NCBI RefSeq assembly: GCF_900102625.1
Contig: NZ_FMZC01000003.1
Span: 124,001 to 188,000 of the forward strand
Direction: 5' to 3'
From: Paracidovorax valerianellae
Lineage (GTDB): Bacteria; Pseudomonadota; Gammaproteobacteria; Burkholderiales; Burkholderiaceae_C
Length of the DNA: 64,000 bases
Positions 1 through 9,136 of the stretch are shown piece by piece (position 1 is the first letter of the stretch; every line of letters starts with the position of its first letter). The notes below the pieces were generated by a model that was given only the letters and a program-made list of their open reading frames with translations, did not search any database and was not told the origin of the DNA. A program made the position numbers and the translations under genes.

Positions 1-160
1 GAGCGACCTGCTGTTCACCATCCTCGACAACCTGCGCGGCGCGGGCCTGGCGCTGTCGCCGCCAGCGACTACCTCGCTGGCTCACCCCACGCTGGCGTCG
101 CCCACCGTGGCGGTGCCGCAGCCCCAGGGCAGCAACGGCCCGGCCACCACGGTGGTCTGA
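1..160 (+). CDS. C-terminal end of a truncated CDS, possibly MscS-type mechanosensitive channel
   Basis: Only the last 52 codons are in the window, read in the frame beginning at base 2 and ending with TGA at 158-160. The peptide begins SDLLFTILDNLRGAGLALSPP and ends in a Pro/Ala/Thr-rich tail. The DLLF..LD.LR.AG pattern resembles the extreme C-terminus of MscS-like channels, but the match is from memory and short. The upstream part lies outside the window, so the function is a guess. Confidence 0.4.
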   Translation, partial: SDLLFTILDNLRGAGLALSPPATTSLAHPTLASPTVAVPQPQGSNGPATTVV

Positions 161-209
161 CCCGCCAGCGCGGCCAGCGCACCGTGGCCGGCTGAGCCGG
201 CAAGCAGAA

Positions 210-228
210 TGCTATTAATTCAATAGCA
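210..228. repeat. Short hairpin, copy of the dispersed GCTATT...AATAGC element
   Basis: Perfect 7-bp arms TGCTATT and AATAGCA around a 5-nt loop lie between the convergent truncated gene and the Bug-family gene. The same core appears next to at least eight other genes in this window, so this is a short copy of a dispersed intergenic repeat. It could act as a bidirectional terminator. Confidence 0.6.
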
Positions 229-281
229 CACTGCCCTAGGTAATCATGCGCTGGAGGCCGATTTGACTTGAAGCCTTTCCA

Positions 282-1247
282 TCAGTCCAGCTTGGCACCG
301 GACTGCTTGACCGCGATGGCCCAGCGCGGCATTTCGCCCGCCAGGAACGCCGCGAACGCGTCCGCGCCCAGGTACGCCGGATCGGCCCCCTGCGACACCA
401 TGCGGTCGCGCACCTCGGGCGACTGCAGCACCTGGCCGAAGGCATCGCTCAGCTTGGCGACCACGTCCTTGGGCGTGCCGGCCGGCGCCAGAAAGCCGTA
501 GAAGCCCACCACCTCGAAGCCTTTGAGCCCGCTCTCGATGGCCGTGGGCACGTCCGGCATGGCCGGGTTGCGCTGCCGGCTGGTGACGGCCAGGGCGCGC
601 ACCTTGCCCTGCTTGTGGTACGCGGCCGCCTGCGGAATGCTTTCGGCCATGAACTGCACCTGGCCCGCCATCAGGTCGGTGAAGGCCGGGGCGCTGCCGC
701 GGTAGGGAATGTGCACCATGAAAAGGCCGGTGGCCGTCTTGAACATCTCGGGCACCAGGTGGCTGATGCCGCCATTGCCCGCCGAGCCGAAATTGACCTG
801 GCCGGGCTTGCCGCGCGCGTACTGGATGAATTCGGGCAGCGTCTGCACCGGCAGCTTCGGGTTGACCAGCAGCGCCAGCGGCTGCATGGCGGTGCGCGCG
901 ATGGGCGTGAAATCCTTGAGCGTCTGGTACGGCAGCCGGCTGTACAGCGCGGGGTTGATCACCATCACGCCGGTGTTGGCGAGCATCAGCGTGTGGCCGT
1001 CCGGCGCCGCCTTCATCACGTCCTGCGCGCCGACCGTGCCGCCCGCGCCGGACTTGTAGTCCACCAGCACCGGCTGGCCCAGCACGGCCTGCAGCTTGTC
1101 GGTCAGCAGGCGCGCATGCTGGTCGAGCGGACCGCCTGCAGGAAACCCCACGACGATGCGGATGGGCTTGGAAGGAAAGCCCTGGGCCACGGTGGCCGCG
1201 GACAGACAGGCCAGGGCGGCGGCGGCAAGACAGTTGCGCAGGCGCAT
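282..1247 (-). CDS. Bug-family (tripartite tricarboxylate transporter) periplasmic substrate-binding protein
   Basis: This 321-residue protein has an N-terminal signal peptide (MRLRNCLAAAALACLSAATVA) followed by FPSKPIRIVVGFPAGGPLD, the hallmark start of Bug/TctC receptors. The G-A-G-G-x-V-G-A segment near residue 70 and HIPYRGSAPA near residue 180 are typical ligand-loop positions. These periplasmic proteins bind carboxylates or related small molecules and are greatly expanded in Comamonadaceae. No TctA/TctB membrane genes are adjacent, so it is an orphan receptor. Length and start fit the family. The ligand cannot be told from sequence. Confidence 0.93.
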   Translation of the reverse strand: MRLRNCLAAAALACLSAATVAQGFPSKPIRIVVGFPAGGPLDQHARLLTDKLQAVLGQPVLVDYKSGAGGTVGAQDVMKAAPDGHTLMLANTGVMVINPALYSRLPYQTLKDFTPIARTAMQPLALLVNPKLPVQTLPEFIQYARGKPGQVNFGSAGNGGISHLVPEMFKTATGLFMVHIPYRGSAPAFTDLMAGQVQFMAESIPQAAAYHKQGKVRALAVTSRQRNPAMPDVPTAIESGLKGFEVVGFYGFLAPAGTPKDVVAKLSDAFGQVLQSPEVRDRMVSQGADPAYLGADAFAAFLAGEMPRWAIAVKQSGAKLD

Positions 1248-1503
1248 TCGAACGTCTCCTTTTATTTTTGCGAAGGCCGCAGCTTAGAACCAGCACAGCT
1301 CGCTGGGCAGGGGTGTTACCCGCAAAAAGCCCGGCGCTGGAAAGGGCCGTGGCGGCCTGCCCACTCAAGCACGGCGCACTGCCACGGGCGGTGGTCAGGC
1401 GGTGGACAAGCGGTGGACAGGCGGCGCTCAAGCGGCGCTTGGCCCCGGCCTGTCCGGCTCGGTGAAAATACCCGCTGTTCGCAGCGACCGAAGGCACCCC
1501 ACC

Positions 1504-2142
1504 ATGACTCTCACCCACTGGCTTCTTTTCTGCGGCGTCTCGCTGATCATGTGCTTCACCCCCGGCCCGGCGGTGCTGCTGGCAGTATCGAACTCGGTGG
1601 ACGTGGGCGCGCGGCGGACGGCGTTCAGCTCGCTGGGCAGCTCGGTCGGCATCTTCGCGGTGTCGGGGCTGGCGATGATCGGCATGGGGACCATCCTCAG
1701 CATGTCCGCCAACGCGTTCCTGGTGATGAAGGTGGCCGGCGCGATGTACCTGATCTGGCTGGGCGTCAAGCGCTGGCGCAGCAAGGACGCGCTGATCGGC
1801 AGCGATGCGGGCCTGGCGCCCACCGAGCGGCGCGAGCGCAAGAACTGGCAGTTGGTGGCGCAGGGGCTGGGCGTGTCGCTGACCAACCCCAAGGCCATCC
1901 TGTTCTTCTCCGCCCTGTTTCCGCAATTCGTCGTGCCGGGCGAGCCGCTGGTCACGCAGTACCTGCTGCTGACGACCACGTTCGCCGTCTGCGCGCTGAT
2001 CTCGCACGCTTTCTACGTGGTGCTGATCTCGCTGGTCAAGGGCCACATCGTGGCGCGCGCCAAGCTGTTCAACCGCATCGTGGGCGGCACCTTCATCGCG
2101 CTGGGCCTGGGCCTGCTGAAGACGCGGCACAAGCTGGGCTGA
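1504..2142 (+). CDS. LysE/RhtB-family amino-acid exporter
   Basis: A 212-residue inner-membrane protein with about six hydrophobic segments. The N-terminal FTPGPAVLLAVSNSV and the central SLTNPKAILFFSALFPQFV are signature regions of LysE/RhtB translocators, which export amino acids or derivatives. I chose ATG 1504, which starts MTLTHWLLF directly at the first helix; an in-frame ATG at 1402 would add a Pro/Arg-rich segment unlike the family. The gene stands alone, divergent from the Bug gene, and is followed by a terminator at 2150. Substrate unknown. Confidence 0.9.
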   Translation: MTLTHWLLFCGVSLIMCFTPGPAVLLAVSNSVDVGARRTAFSSLGSSVGIFAVSGLAMIGMGTILSMSANAFLVMKVAGAMYLIWLGVKRWRSKDALIGSDAGLAPTERRERKNWQLVAQGLGVSLTNPKAILFFSALFPQFVVPGEPLVTQYLLLTTTFAVCALISHAFYVVLISLVKGHIVARAKLFNRIVGGTFIALGLGLLKTRHKLG

Positions 2143-2149
2143 CGACCGG

Positions 2150-2174
2150 GGCCGCCGAAGAAAGCGGCCTTTTT
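2150..2174 (+). terminator. Rho-independent terminator after the LysE-family gene
   Basis: GGCCGC, an 8-nt loop, GCGGCC, then TTTTT. It begins 8 bp after the stop codon and ends at the stop codon of the convergent small gene. Confidence 0.8.
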
Positions 2175-2482
2175 CAGCGCCAGCCGCGCAGCAGGAACCA
2201 CTGGGTGCTGGCGCAACCGACGGCCAGCGCCGCGTAGGTGAGCATCTTTCCGTCGCGTCCCCACCACGCCAGCCCCGCCGCGAGGATGAGGCAGCCGACC
2301 GCGAAATTAAGGGCCACCTGGACCGTCATCCCGCGCGTGGCGGCACGCTTTCGCAGGAAGAGCTTGCACCCGCCCACCAGCAGCAGCGCTACGGCGAAGG
2401 CGGGCAGCACGAAATTCAGCAGATGGTTGACGGCGGACAAAGCATCCATGGACATGACCCAGATCAAGACTATTACGAGCAT
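2174..2482 (-). CDS. Small inner-membrane protein, unknown function
   Basis: About 102 residues with three hydrophobic segments (MLVIVLIWVM..., FVLPAFAVALLLVGG, and two closely spaced stretches near the C-terminus) separated by a basic loop FLRKRAATRG. The ATG at 2482 is preceded by a good GGGGG ribosome-binding stretch 5-6 nt upstream; an in-frame ATG at 2494 and later ATGs are alternatives. It is divergent from hemA, 40 bp away, so the promoters overlap. I know of similar uncharacterised genes next to hemA in Comamonadaceae but no function. Confidence 0.65.
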   Translation of the reverse strand: MLVIVLIWVMSMDALSAVNHLLNFVLPAFAVALLLVGGCKLFLRKRAATRGMTVQVALNFAVGCLILAAGLAWWGRDGKMLTYAALAVGCASTQWFLLRGWR

Positions 2483-2508
2483 AGCCCCCTGCATGGGGCC
2501 GGCAATTT

Positions 2509-2514
2509 TATAAT
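2509..2514 (+). promoter_or_regulatory. TATAAT -10 box just upstream of hemA
   Basis: A perfect TATAAT ends 8 bp before the hemA ATG at 2523, in an AT-rich patch inside GC-rich DNA. If used, transcription would begin within about 2 nt of the start codon. No convincing -35 is seen at the right distance, so the promoter call is moderate. Confidence 0.45.
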
Positions 2515-2522
2515 CGCGGCTT

Positions 2523-3821
2523 ATGGCAGTCTGGGCCCTTGGCATCAACCACACGACCGCGCCGCTCGATCTGCGCGGTCGTTTTGCGTTCGCGCTCGAT
2601 CAGATCGCGCCGACGCTCCAGGGTTTGCGCCAGTCGCTGGGCGGCGCGAACCGCCACCCCAGCGTCGAGACGGCCATCATCTCCACCTGCAACCGCACCG
2701 AAATCTACTGTGCCGGCGGCGAGCCCGCGCTGGACCACACGCTGGGCTGGCTGGCCGAAAGCGGCGGCGTCAGCCCCGCGCTGCTGCGCTCGCACTCCTA
2801 TTCGCTGGAAGACGGCCTCGTGGCGCGCCATGCCTTCCGCGTGGCCAGCGGGCTCGATTCCATGGTGCTGGGCGAGGCCCAGATCCTCGGCCAGATGAAA
2901 GACGCGGTGCGCGCCGCCGAAACCGCCGGCGCCCTGGGCACCACGCTCAACCAGCTTTTCCAGCGCAGCTTCGCCGTTGCCAAGGAAGTGCGCACCAGCA
3001 CCGAGATCGGTGCCCACAGCATCAGCATGGCCGCCGCGGCCGTGCGGCTGGCGGGCCAGCTCTTCGAGGACTTGTCCGAGATCCGCGTGCTGTTCGTCGG
3101 TGCGGGCGAGATGATCGAGCTGGCCGCCACCCATTTCGCCGCCAAGAACCCCAAGGCCATCGCCGTGGCCAACCGCACGCTGGAGCGCGGCGAAAAGCTC
3201 GCCACGCGCTTCGGCGGCGAGGTCATGCGGCTGGCCGACCTACCCGACCGCCTGCACGAGTTCGACGCCGTGGTGAGCTGCACGGCCAGCAGCCTGCCCA
3301 TCATCGGACTGGGCGCCGTGGAGCGCGCCCTGAAAAAGCGGCGCCACCGCCCCATGTTCATGGTCGATCTGGCCGTGCCGCGCGACATCGAGCCCGAGGT
3401 CAAGGCGCTGGAGGACATCTACCTCTACACCGTGGACGACCTGGCCGGCGTGGTGCAGACCGCGCAGGCCCACCGCCAGGCCGCCGTGGCCCAGGCCGAG
3501 GCCATCATCGACGCGGGCGTGCAGAGCTTCATGCACTGGATGGACCAGCGCAGCCCCACGGGCGGCGTGGTGCCGCTGATCCAGCAGCTCAACGCGCAGA
3601 CGGACGAGTGGCGCGCGCTGGAGATCGCCCGCGCCAAGAAGCTCCTGGCCAAGGGCGAAGACATGGATGCTGTCCTGGAGGCGCTGTCTCGCGGCCTCAC
3701 GCAGAAGATGCTGCACGGCACCCTGGCCGAACTGCGGGCCGGCGACGCCGAAACCCGCGCCCAGACGGCCCAGACCGTCTCGCGCCTGTTCCTGCGCTCG
3801 CAAAGCAAAAGCGGCCTGTAG
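2523..3821 (+). CDS. hemA: Glutamyl-tRNA reductase
   Basis: 432 residues, the normal length. It reduces glutamyl-tRNA(Glu) to glutamate-1-semialdehyde with NADPH, the first committed step of C5-pathway tetrapyrrole synthesis. Visible features: N-terminal [15 protein letters not shown], the catalytic cysteine in STCNRTEIY near residue 55, the [10 protein letters not shown] substrate-binding segment, the Rossmann [12 protein letters not shown] near residue 190, and a C-terminal helical dimerisation domain. The start ATG 2523 matches the family N-terminus. It is followed by prfA and prmC, a widely conserved arrangement linking heme and translation-termination genes. Confidence 0.98.
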   Translation: MAVWALGINHTTAPLDLRGRFAFALDQIAPTLQGLRQSLGGANRHPSVETAIISTCNRTEIYCAGGEPALDHTLGWLAESGGVSPALLRSHSYSLEDGLVARHAFRVASGLDSMVLGEAQILGQMKDAVRAAETAGALGTTLNQLFQRSFAVAKEVRTSTEIGAHSISMAAAAVRLAGQLFEDLSEIRVLFVGAGEMIELAATHFAAKNPKAIAVANRTLERGEKLATRFGGEVMRLADLPDRLHEFDAVVSCTASSLPIIGLGAVERALKKRRHRPMFMVDLAVPRDIEPEVKALEDIYLYTVDDLAGVVQTAQAHRQAAVAQAEAIIDAGVQSFMHWMDQRSPTGGVVPLIQQLNAQTDEWRALEIARAKKLLAKGEDMDAVLEALSRGLTQKMLHGTLAELRAGDAETRAQTAQTVSRLFLRSQSKSGL

Positions 3822-3853
3822 CGACGCGGCCGCGCGGCCTTCGGGCCAAACAA

Positions 3854-3904
3854 GCCTCCAGCGCTTTATCCATAAGCGCAAGCAGCTACAAAAATCGTAG
3901 CAAA
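3854..3904. repeat. Dispersed intergenic repeat between hemA and prfA
   Basis: Contains GCCTCCAGCGCTTTAT, an AAGCGCAAGCAGCTAC half and a CGTAGCAAA half. Two stem-loops are possible: AGCGCTTAT-like with ATAAGCGC, and GCTAC with GTAGC. The same layout recurs near 5,066, 13,559, 22,341, 38,386, 41,521 and 43,324. Confidence 0.7.
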
Positions 3905-3921
3905 CCCAATTTTCCCCGACG

Positions 3922-5013
3922 ATGAAGCCCTTTCTCAGAACCCAGCTGGAGCGCTATGCCCAGCGCCTCGAAGAGCTTGATTTCCTGCTCTCGCGCGAGG
4001 ACATCATGTCCGACATGGCCCAGTACCGGACCATCTCGCGCGAGCATGCCGAAGTGACGCAGATCGCCGGCCGCTACGTGCGCCACCAGCAGCGCGAGGC
4101 CGACCTGGCCGGCGCGCGCGAAATGCTCGCCGACCCCGACATGGCCGAGATGGCGCAGGAAGAAATCGCCGCCGCCGAGGCCGAGCTGACGCAGCTGGAA
4201 GACGAACTCCAGCGCCTGCTGCTGCCCAAGGACCCCGACGACGCCCGCAATGCCTTCGTCGAAATCCGCGCAGGCGCGGGCGGCGACGAATCCGCCCTGT
4301 TCGCGGGCGACCTGGCGCGCATGTACACGCGCTATGCGGCCACGGTGGGCTGGAAGGTCGAAATCATGAGCGCCAACGAGAACGAGATCGGCGGCTACAA
4401 GGAAGTCGTGCTGCGCGTGGAAGGCGCGAGCGACAGCGGCGTGTATGGCGCGCTGCGCTTCGAATCCGGCGGCCACCGCGTGCAGCGCGTGCCCGCCACC
4501 GAAACGCAGGGCCGCATCCACACCAGCGCCTGCACCGTGGCAGTGATGCCCGAGCCGGACGAGCACCAGGCCATCACGCTCAACCCCGCCGACCTGCGCA
4601 TCGACACCTTCCGCGCCAGCGGCGCGGGCGGCCAGCACATCAACAAGACCGACTCCGCCGTGCGCGTGGTCCACTTGCCCACCGGCATCGTGGCCGAGTG
4701 CCAGGATGGCCGCAGCCAGCACAGCAACAAGGCCAAGGCGCTGCAGGTGCTGCAGGCCCGCCTGCAGGAAAAGGAACGCAGCGAGCGCGCCGCCAAGGAA
4801 GCCGCGCTGCGCAAGGGCCTGATCGGCAGCGGCGACCGCAGCGACCGCATCCGCACTTACAACTTTCCGCAGGGCCGGTTCACCGACCACCGCATCAACC
4901 TCACGCTCTACAAGCTGCTCGCCATCATGGAAGGCGACCTGGGCGACGTGCTGGACGCCCTGCGCCACGCGCGCGAAGCCGAGCAGCTGGCCGATCTGGA
5001 AACCTCGGCCTGA
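3922..5013 (+). CDS. prfA: Peptide chain release factor 1
   Basis: 363 residues; recognises UAA and UAG stop codons and triggers peptidyl-tRNA hydrolysis in the ribosomal A site. The catalytic GGQ lies in [17 protein letters not shown] near residue 235, and the codon-recognition region carries the class-I RF pattern. The GGQ glutamine is the methylation target of PrmC, encoded 100 bp downstream. ATG 3922 fits the family N-terminus [15 protein letters not shown]. It sits in a hemA-prfA-prmC-grxD cluster; a dispersed repeat separates it from hemA. Confidence 0.98.
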   Translation: MKPFLRTQLERYAQRLEELDFLLSREDIMSDMAQYRTISREHAEVTQIAGRYVRHQQREADLAGAREMLADPDMAEMAQEEIAAAEAELTQLEDELQRLLLPKDPDDARNAFVEIRAGAGGDESALFAGDLARMYTRYAATVGWKVEIMSANENEIGGYKEVVLRVEGASDSGVYGALRFESGGHRVQRVPATETQGRIHTSACTVAVMPEPDEHQAITLNPADLRIDTFRASGAGGQHINKTDSAVRVVHLPTGIVAECQDGRSQHSNKAKALQVLQARLQEKERSERAAKEAALRKGLIGSGDRSDRIRTYNFPQGRFTDHRINLTLYKLLAIMEGDLGDVLDALRHAREAEQLADLETSA

Positions 5014-5065
5014 GCAAGCCTTGGCGGGCACGACGGGCCTGCGCGAGCAAGTTGAGAGCCGAATC

Positions 5066-5113
5066 GCCCCTCTGCCGCCGTATCCATTGCCTGTACTGCT
5101 ATCGATTTCATAG
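5066..5113. repeat. Dispersed intergenic repeat between prfA and prmC
   Basis: Variant copy: GCCGCCGTATCCATTGC followed by TGCTATCGATTTCATAG. The hairpin GCTATcgatttcATAG ends within the prmC GTG start region at 5,113. The closest relative in the window is the copy at 43,324, which also has GCCGCCGTATC.ATTGC. Confidence 0.65.
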
Positions 5114-5958
5114 TGACCACCTCCCTCACACTGGCTCAGGCGCTGGCGCAGGCCCACACCCTGGGGCTGGCGCGCATCGACGCCCAACTGCTGCTGCTGC
5201 ACGCACTCGACCGTCCCGACGCCGGCCGTGCCTGGCTTCTGGCGCACGACACCGATGCACTGTCCGCCTCCGCACAGGCGAATTTTCTGGCGCTGTGCCA
5301 GCGCCGTGCGGCCGGGGAGCCGGTGGCCTACCTCACGGGCCGCAAGGAGTTCTACGGGCTGCCGCTCCAGGTCGATGCCCGGGTGCTCGACCCACGCCCC
5401 GACACCGAAACGCTGGTCGACTGGGCGCTGCAGGTGCTGGAGCCCATCGCTACCCCTCGCGTGGCCGACCTGGGCACCGGCAGCGGCGCCATCGCGCTCG
5501 CGCTGCAAAGCCAGCGGTCCGATGCGCAGGTGCTGGCGGTCGATGCCAGCCCCGAAGCGCTGGAGGTGGCCCAGGCCAATGGCGAGCGGCTGGCCCTGCC
5601 GGTGCGCTTCGCGCAGGGCGACTGGCTGCTCGGCCTGGGGGAAGGCGCCGTGTTCGATGCCATCGTCTCGAATCCGCCCTACATCGCGGCGGACGACCCG
5701 CACTTGGCCGCCCTCACCCACGAACCGCTGGATGCCCTGGCCAGCGGCGCTGACGGGCTGGACGATATCCGCACCATTGCGGGGCAAGCCCTGCCCCATC
5801 TGGTGCCGGGCGGCTGGCTGCTGCTGGAGCACGGTTGGGACCAGGCCGACGCGGTGCAGGCACTGCTGCGCGCCACCGGCTTCGCCGAGGTGCAAAGCCG
5901 CACCGATCTGGCGGGCCATGCCCGCTGCACCGGCGGGCGCCGGCCGGCCGCCGAATGA
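5113..5958 (+). CDS. prmC: Release factor glutamine N5-methyltransferase
   Basis: 281 residues; methylates the glutamine of the GGQ motif in RF1 and RF2 with S-adenosylmethionine. The SAM-binding motif is VADLGTGSGAIALAL near residue 117, and the substrate glutamine-binding motif NPPYIAADDPHL lies near residue 185. An N-terminal helical domain precedes the Rossmann methyltransferase. The start is GTG 5113, directly abutting the dispersed repeat. The next in-frame starts would cut into the conserved N-terminal domain. Downstream of prfA, its substrate gene. Confidence 0.96.
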   Translation: MTTSLTLAQALAQAHTLGLARIDAQLLLLHALDRPDAGRAWLLAHDTDALSASAQANFLALCQRRAAGEPVAYLTGRKEFYGLPLQVDARVLDPRPDTETLVDWALQVLEPIATPRVADLGTGSGAIALALQSQRSDAQVLAVDASPEALEVAQANGERLALPVRFAQGDWLLGLGEGAVFDAIVSNPPYIAADDPHLAALTHEPLDALASGADGLDDIRTIAGQALPHLVPGGWLLLEHGWDQADAVQALLRATGFAEVQSRTDLAGHARCTGGRRPAAE

Positions 5959-6116
5959 GGGCTGGTGCGGGATTGGAAAGCGCGCGGCCGTCCCCATGTG
6001 AGCGGGAGCGCTGCTGGCCAGGCCTTGCCGCGGATGACCGCGGCCCCCAAAGCCTTCGCCGACAGTGAAATAATCACGCCTTGCCGCCGATCCACGGCCA
6101 TTTCCAGGAGCAACCC

Positions 6117-6443
6117 ATGAGCGACACCCAGCAACGCATCGACGCCCTCGTCAAATCCAACGACATCCTGCTGTTCATGAAGGGCAGCGCGAGTTTTCCG
6201 ATGTGCGGCTTCTCCGGCCGCGCCATCCAGCTCCTGAAGGCCTGCGGCGTGGACCCGAAGAGCGTGGCGACCGTGAACGTGCTGAACGACCCGGAAATCC
6301 GCCAGGGCATCAAGGAATACAGCAGCTGGCCCACGATTCCCCAGCTCTACGTGAAGGGCGAATTCATCGGCGGCTCGGACATCATGATGGAGATGTACGA
6401 GTCGGGCGAGCTCAAGCAGGTGCTGGGCGCGCAAGGCGAATGA
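6117..6443 (+). CDS. grxD: Monothiol glutaredoxin (Grx4 type)
   Basis: 108 residues. The active site is the monothiol variant of CGFS: PMCGFSGRAIQ near residue 28. The conserved WPTIPQLYVKGEFIGGSDI supplies the glutathione-binding cis-proline and GG. These proteins bind a [2Fe-2S] cluster with glutathione and act in iron-sulfur cluster delivery. ATG 6117 has a good CCAGGAG site 6 nt upstream; a longer in-frame reading from 6081 lacks support. Its own terminator follows at 6,483. Confidence 0.96.
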   Translation: MSDTQQRIDALVKSNDILLFMKGSASFPMCGFSGRAIQLLKACGVDPKSVATVNVLNDPEIRQGIKEYSSWPTIPQLYVKGEFIGGSDIMMEMYESGELKQVLGAQGE

Positions 6444-6482
6444 CCCGGCGGCCCGCAAGCGCCGGGCTGCACCACTGACCGA

Positions 6483-6505
6483 AAGCCGCCTCAGGGCGGC
6501 TTTTT
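6483..6505 (+). terminator. Rho-independent terminator after grxD
   Basis: GCCGCC, TCAG loop, GGCGGC, TTTTT. Strong textbook structure about 40 bp after the grxD stop. Confidence 0.88.
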
Positions 6506-6609
6506 GCATGGGCGCAACAAGGCCGGGTTGACGGGGTTTTTCCGCCGTTGAGGGCAGGCATGTTGTGTGCTTGAATGGATGCGTGACTTCCCTGAAACAG
6601 GAGCGCGCC

Positions 6610-7617
6610 ATGACGACACACAGCCTTGTTCCGCAAACGCCGGCCCTGAGCATGCCGGTCGCCCAGATGCGCAACGTGTTCCACCCCGGCGACGTCGAGC
6701 GCAAGCTCACGCGGATGCAGGACAGTGGAAGCCAGCGCGAATACGAGAATCTACGCTCCGTCTATGAACGCATGCTGGAACGCGGCCCCGAACGCTTCCA
6801 GGTCAAGCCCGCCGGCGTGCCGGACATGGCCCACCTCTACGACCAGTTGCCCAACTTTACCGATGTGCTCGACGACGTGAAGCGCCATGTGGCCCTCGCA
6901 CAAGACAGCCGCGATGGCCTCGAAGTCACGCCCATGCTGCTGCTGGGCCCGCCGGGCATCGGCAAGACGCATTTCGCACGGCATCTGGCTGAACTGCTCG
7001 GTACGGGCATGAACCTGGTGCCGATGAGTTCGATGACCGCCGGCTGGCTGCTGTCGGGCTCGTCCTCGCAGTGGAAGGGCGCGCGGCCCGGCAAGGTGTT
7101 CGAGGCGCTGGTGGAGGGCGAATACGCCAATCCCGTCATCGTCGTGGACGAGATCGACAAGGCCGCCAGCGATGCGCAGTACGACCCGCTCGGCGCGCTC
7201 TACGGCCTGCTGGAGCACGATACGGCGCAGAGCTTCACCGACGAGTTCGCCGAGGTGGCCATCGACGCGAGCCAGGTGATCTGGATCACTACGGCCAACG
7301 ACGAGCGCGGTATTCCCGACCCCATCCTCAACCGCATGAACGTGTTCGAGGTGCAGGCCCCGACGCCGGAGCAAGCACGAGCGATCGCCCGCATCCTGTA
7401 CCAGGGCATCCGCAACGGCCACGACTGGGGCCGCATGCTCGATCCCGAGCCGCAATCCGACGTGCTGGACCAGCTCGCCCAGATGCCGCCGCGCGAAATG
7501 CGCCGCGCCCTGATGACCGGCTTCGGCAACGCGCGCCTGCAGCGCCGGGGCACGGTGGAGGTGAGCGACCTGCCGCGCGGCGGCGCCGGCAAATCGCGCA
7601 TTGGCTTCCTGCAGTAG
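6610..7617 (+). CDS. AAA+ family ATPase with Lon-like ATPase core
   Basis: 335 residues. Walker A is LLGPPGIGKTHFA near residue 115, Walker B is VIVVDEIDKA near residue 180, and sensor residues lie in VIWITTANDERGIPDPILNRMNVFEV. The region around the Walker B and the arginine finger looks like the AAA module of Lon, but no protease domain or substrate-binding N-domain follows. ATG 6610 is preceded by CAGGAG; an upstream in-frame ATG at 6565 adds a segment lacking a site. It stands alone between two terminator-like regions. Cellular role not known to me; probably a remodelling or chaperone-type ATPase. Confidence 0.8.
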   Translation: MTTHSLVPQTPALSMPVAQMRNVFHPGDVERKLTRMQDSGSQREYENLRSVYERMLERGPERFQVKPAGVPDMAHLYDQLPNFTDVLDDVKRHVALAQDSRDGLEVTPMLLLGPPGIGKTHFARHLAELLGTGMNLVPMSSMTAGWLLSGSSSQWKGARPGKVFEALVEGEYANPVIVVDEIDKAASDAQYDPLGALYGLLEHDTAQSFTDEFAEVAIDASQVIWITTANDERGIPDPILNRMNVFEVQAPTPEQARAIARILYQGIRNGHDWGRMLDPEPQSDVLDQLAQMPPREMRRALMTGFGNARLQRRGTVEVSDLPRGGAGKSRIGFLQ

Positions 7618-7741
7618 CGCACTGCCCTCGCCCGCCCGGCCCGCTGCGCTTGCGGGCCGGCGAAGCTGCGGCGGTGCGTGACGGGGCAGCTACACTCGGC
7701 ACGCTGGCGCACGGCACGATCATGGCGGCGCCTGACGTCCC

Positions 7742-9067
7742 ATGACCCTCTCCCAAAGCCTCTTTGTCATCGGCCTCCTCATCGTGGCCAGCGCGTTCTT
7801 CTCCATCGCGGAAATCTCCCTGGCGGCATCGCGCCGCCTGCGCCTGCGCCAGATGGCCGACGAAGGCGACAACCGTGCGGACCGCGTCATGCGCATGCAG
7901 GAGCAGCCGGGCGACTATTTCACCGTCGTTCAGGTCGGGCAGAACGCCGTGGCCATCCTGGGCGGTATCGTGGGCGAAGGCGCGCTGAGCCCCCATTTCA
8001 CCGAACTGTTCGCGTACTGGCTGAGCAACCCGCGGGCGGAAACGGCAGGGTTCCTGGCGTCGTTCACCATCATCACCTCGCTGTTCATCCTGCTGGCCGA
8101 CCTGTTTCCGAAGCGGCTGGGCATGGCGAACCCGGAGCGCCTGGCACTGCGCGTGTCTGCGCCCATGAAGCTGCTCATGACGGTGCTGCGGCCCGTTGTC
8201 TGGCTGTACAGCCGCGGCGCCGACCTGCTGTTCCGCGTGCTCGGGCTCTCGTCGCTGCGCGACGACCGTGTGACTTCCGACGACATCCTGGCCATGATGG
8301 AGGCCGGCGCCCGTGCCGGCGTTCTGGCCGCCCGCGAGCAGCAGGTGATCGAGAACGTGTTCGAACTGGACACGCGCATGGTGGGCAGTGCCATGTCGCA
8401 GCGCGACCGCATCGCGTACTTTCTGCGCGACGACCCCGACACCGTGATCCGCGCCCGCATCGCCGAAGAGCCGTTCTCGACCTATCCCGTGTGCGACGGC
8501 GACATCGACCACGTCGTGGGCTACGTGGATGCCAAGGACCTCTTCCAGCGTGTGCTGAACAACCAGCCCATCTCACTGGCCGACGAAGGGCTGGTGCGCA
8601 AGGTGCTCATCGTGCCGGACCGGCTGTCGCTGTCGGAGGTGCTGGAGCAGTTCCGCCAGGTCCACGAAGACTTCGCCGTCATCGTCAACGAATACAGCCT
8701 GGTGGTGGGCGTCGTCACGCTGAACGATGTGATGAGCACCGTGATGGGCGACCTCGTGGTGGGCCCGGCCGACGAAGACCAGATCGTGCGCCGCGACGAG
8801 AACTCCTGGCTCATCGACGGCGTAACCCCGGTCGAAGACGTGTTGCGTGCGCTGAATCTGGACGAACTGCCGCACGCCGAAGAGTACGAAACGCTGGCCG
8901 GCTTTCTCATGGTGATGCTGCGGCGCGTGCCACGCCGCACCGACAGCGTGAACTGGGGCGGCTACAAGTTCGAAGTGCTGGACGTGGACAGCTACCGCAT
9001 CGACCAGGTGATGGTCTCCCGGCTGCAAGACGCCAACGGTGTCGCCATCGCGCCCAGCACCGCCTGA
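7742..9067 (+). CDS. Hemolysin-family CNNM/CorC-like membrane protein with CBS domains
   Basis: 441 residues: an N-terminal DUF21 (CNNM) membrane domain with four hydrophobic segments (starting LFVIGLLIVASAFFSIAEISLAA), a CBS pair around residues 200-330, and a C-terminal CorC_HlyC transporter-associated domain (WLIDGVTPVEDVLRALNL onwards). Such proteins are implicated in magnesium/cobalt efflux; the old name hemolysin is historical. ATG 7742 begins right at the first membrane helix. Single gene, convergent with the lytic transglycosylase. Confidence 0.9.
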   Translation: MTLSQSLFVIGLLIVASAFFSIAEISLAASRRLRLRQMADEGDNRADRVMRMQEQPGDYFTVVQVGQNAVAILGGIVGEGALSPHFTELFAYWLSNPRAETAGFLASFTIITSLFILLADLFPKRLGMANPERLALRVSAPMKLLMTVLRPVVWLYSRGADLLFRVLGLSSLRDDRVTSDDILAMMEAGARAGVLAAREQQVIENVFELDTRMVGSAMSQRDRIAYFLRDDPDTVIRARIAEEPFSTYPVCDGDIDHVVGYVDAKDLFQRVLNNQPISLADEGLVRKVLIVPDRLSLSEVLEQFRQVHEDFAVIVNEYSLVVGVVTLNDVMSTVMGDLVVGPADEDQIVRRDENSWLIDGVTPVEDVLRALNLDELPHAEEYETLAGFLMVMLRRVPRRTDSVNWGGYKFEVLDVDSYRIDQVMVSRLQDANGVAIAPSTA

Positions 9068-9136
9068 GCGGCGCCGGCATTCCGCGGCCAAGTCACCGCA
9101 GCCAAGTAAACCAGCAGAAAGCCTAAAGGCCTTGCG

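Noticed and set aside
244-2130. Open frame of about 628 codons covering the Bug and LysE genes
   Set aside because: It overlaps two well-supported genes and has low-complexity Ala/Arg/Gly composition with no family match.
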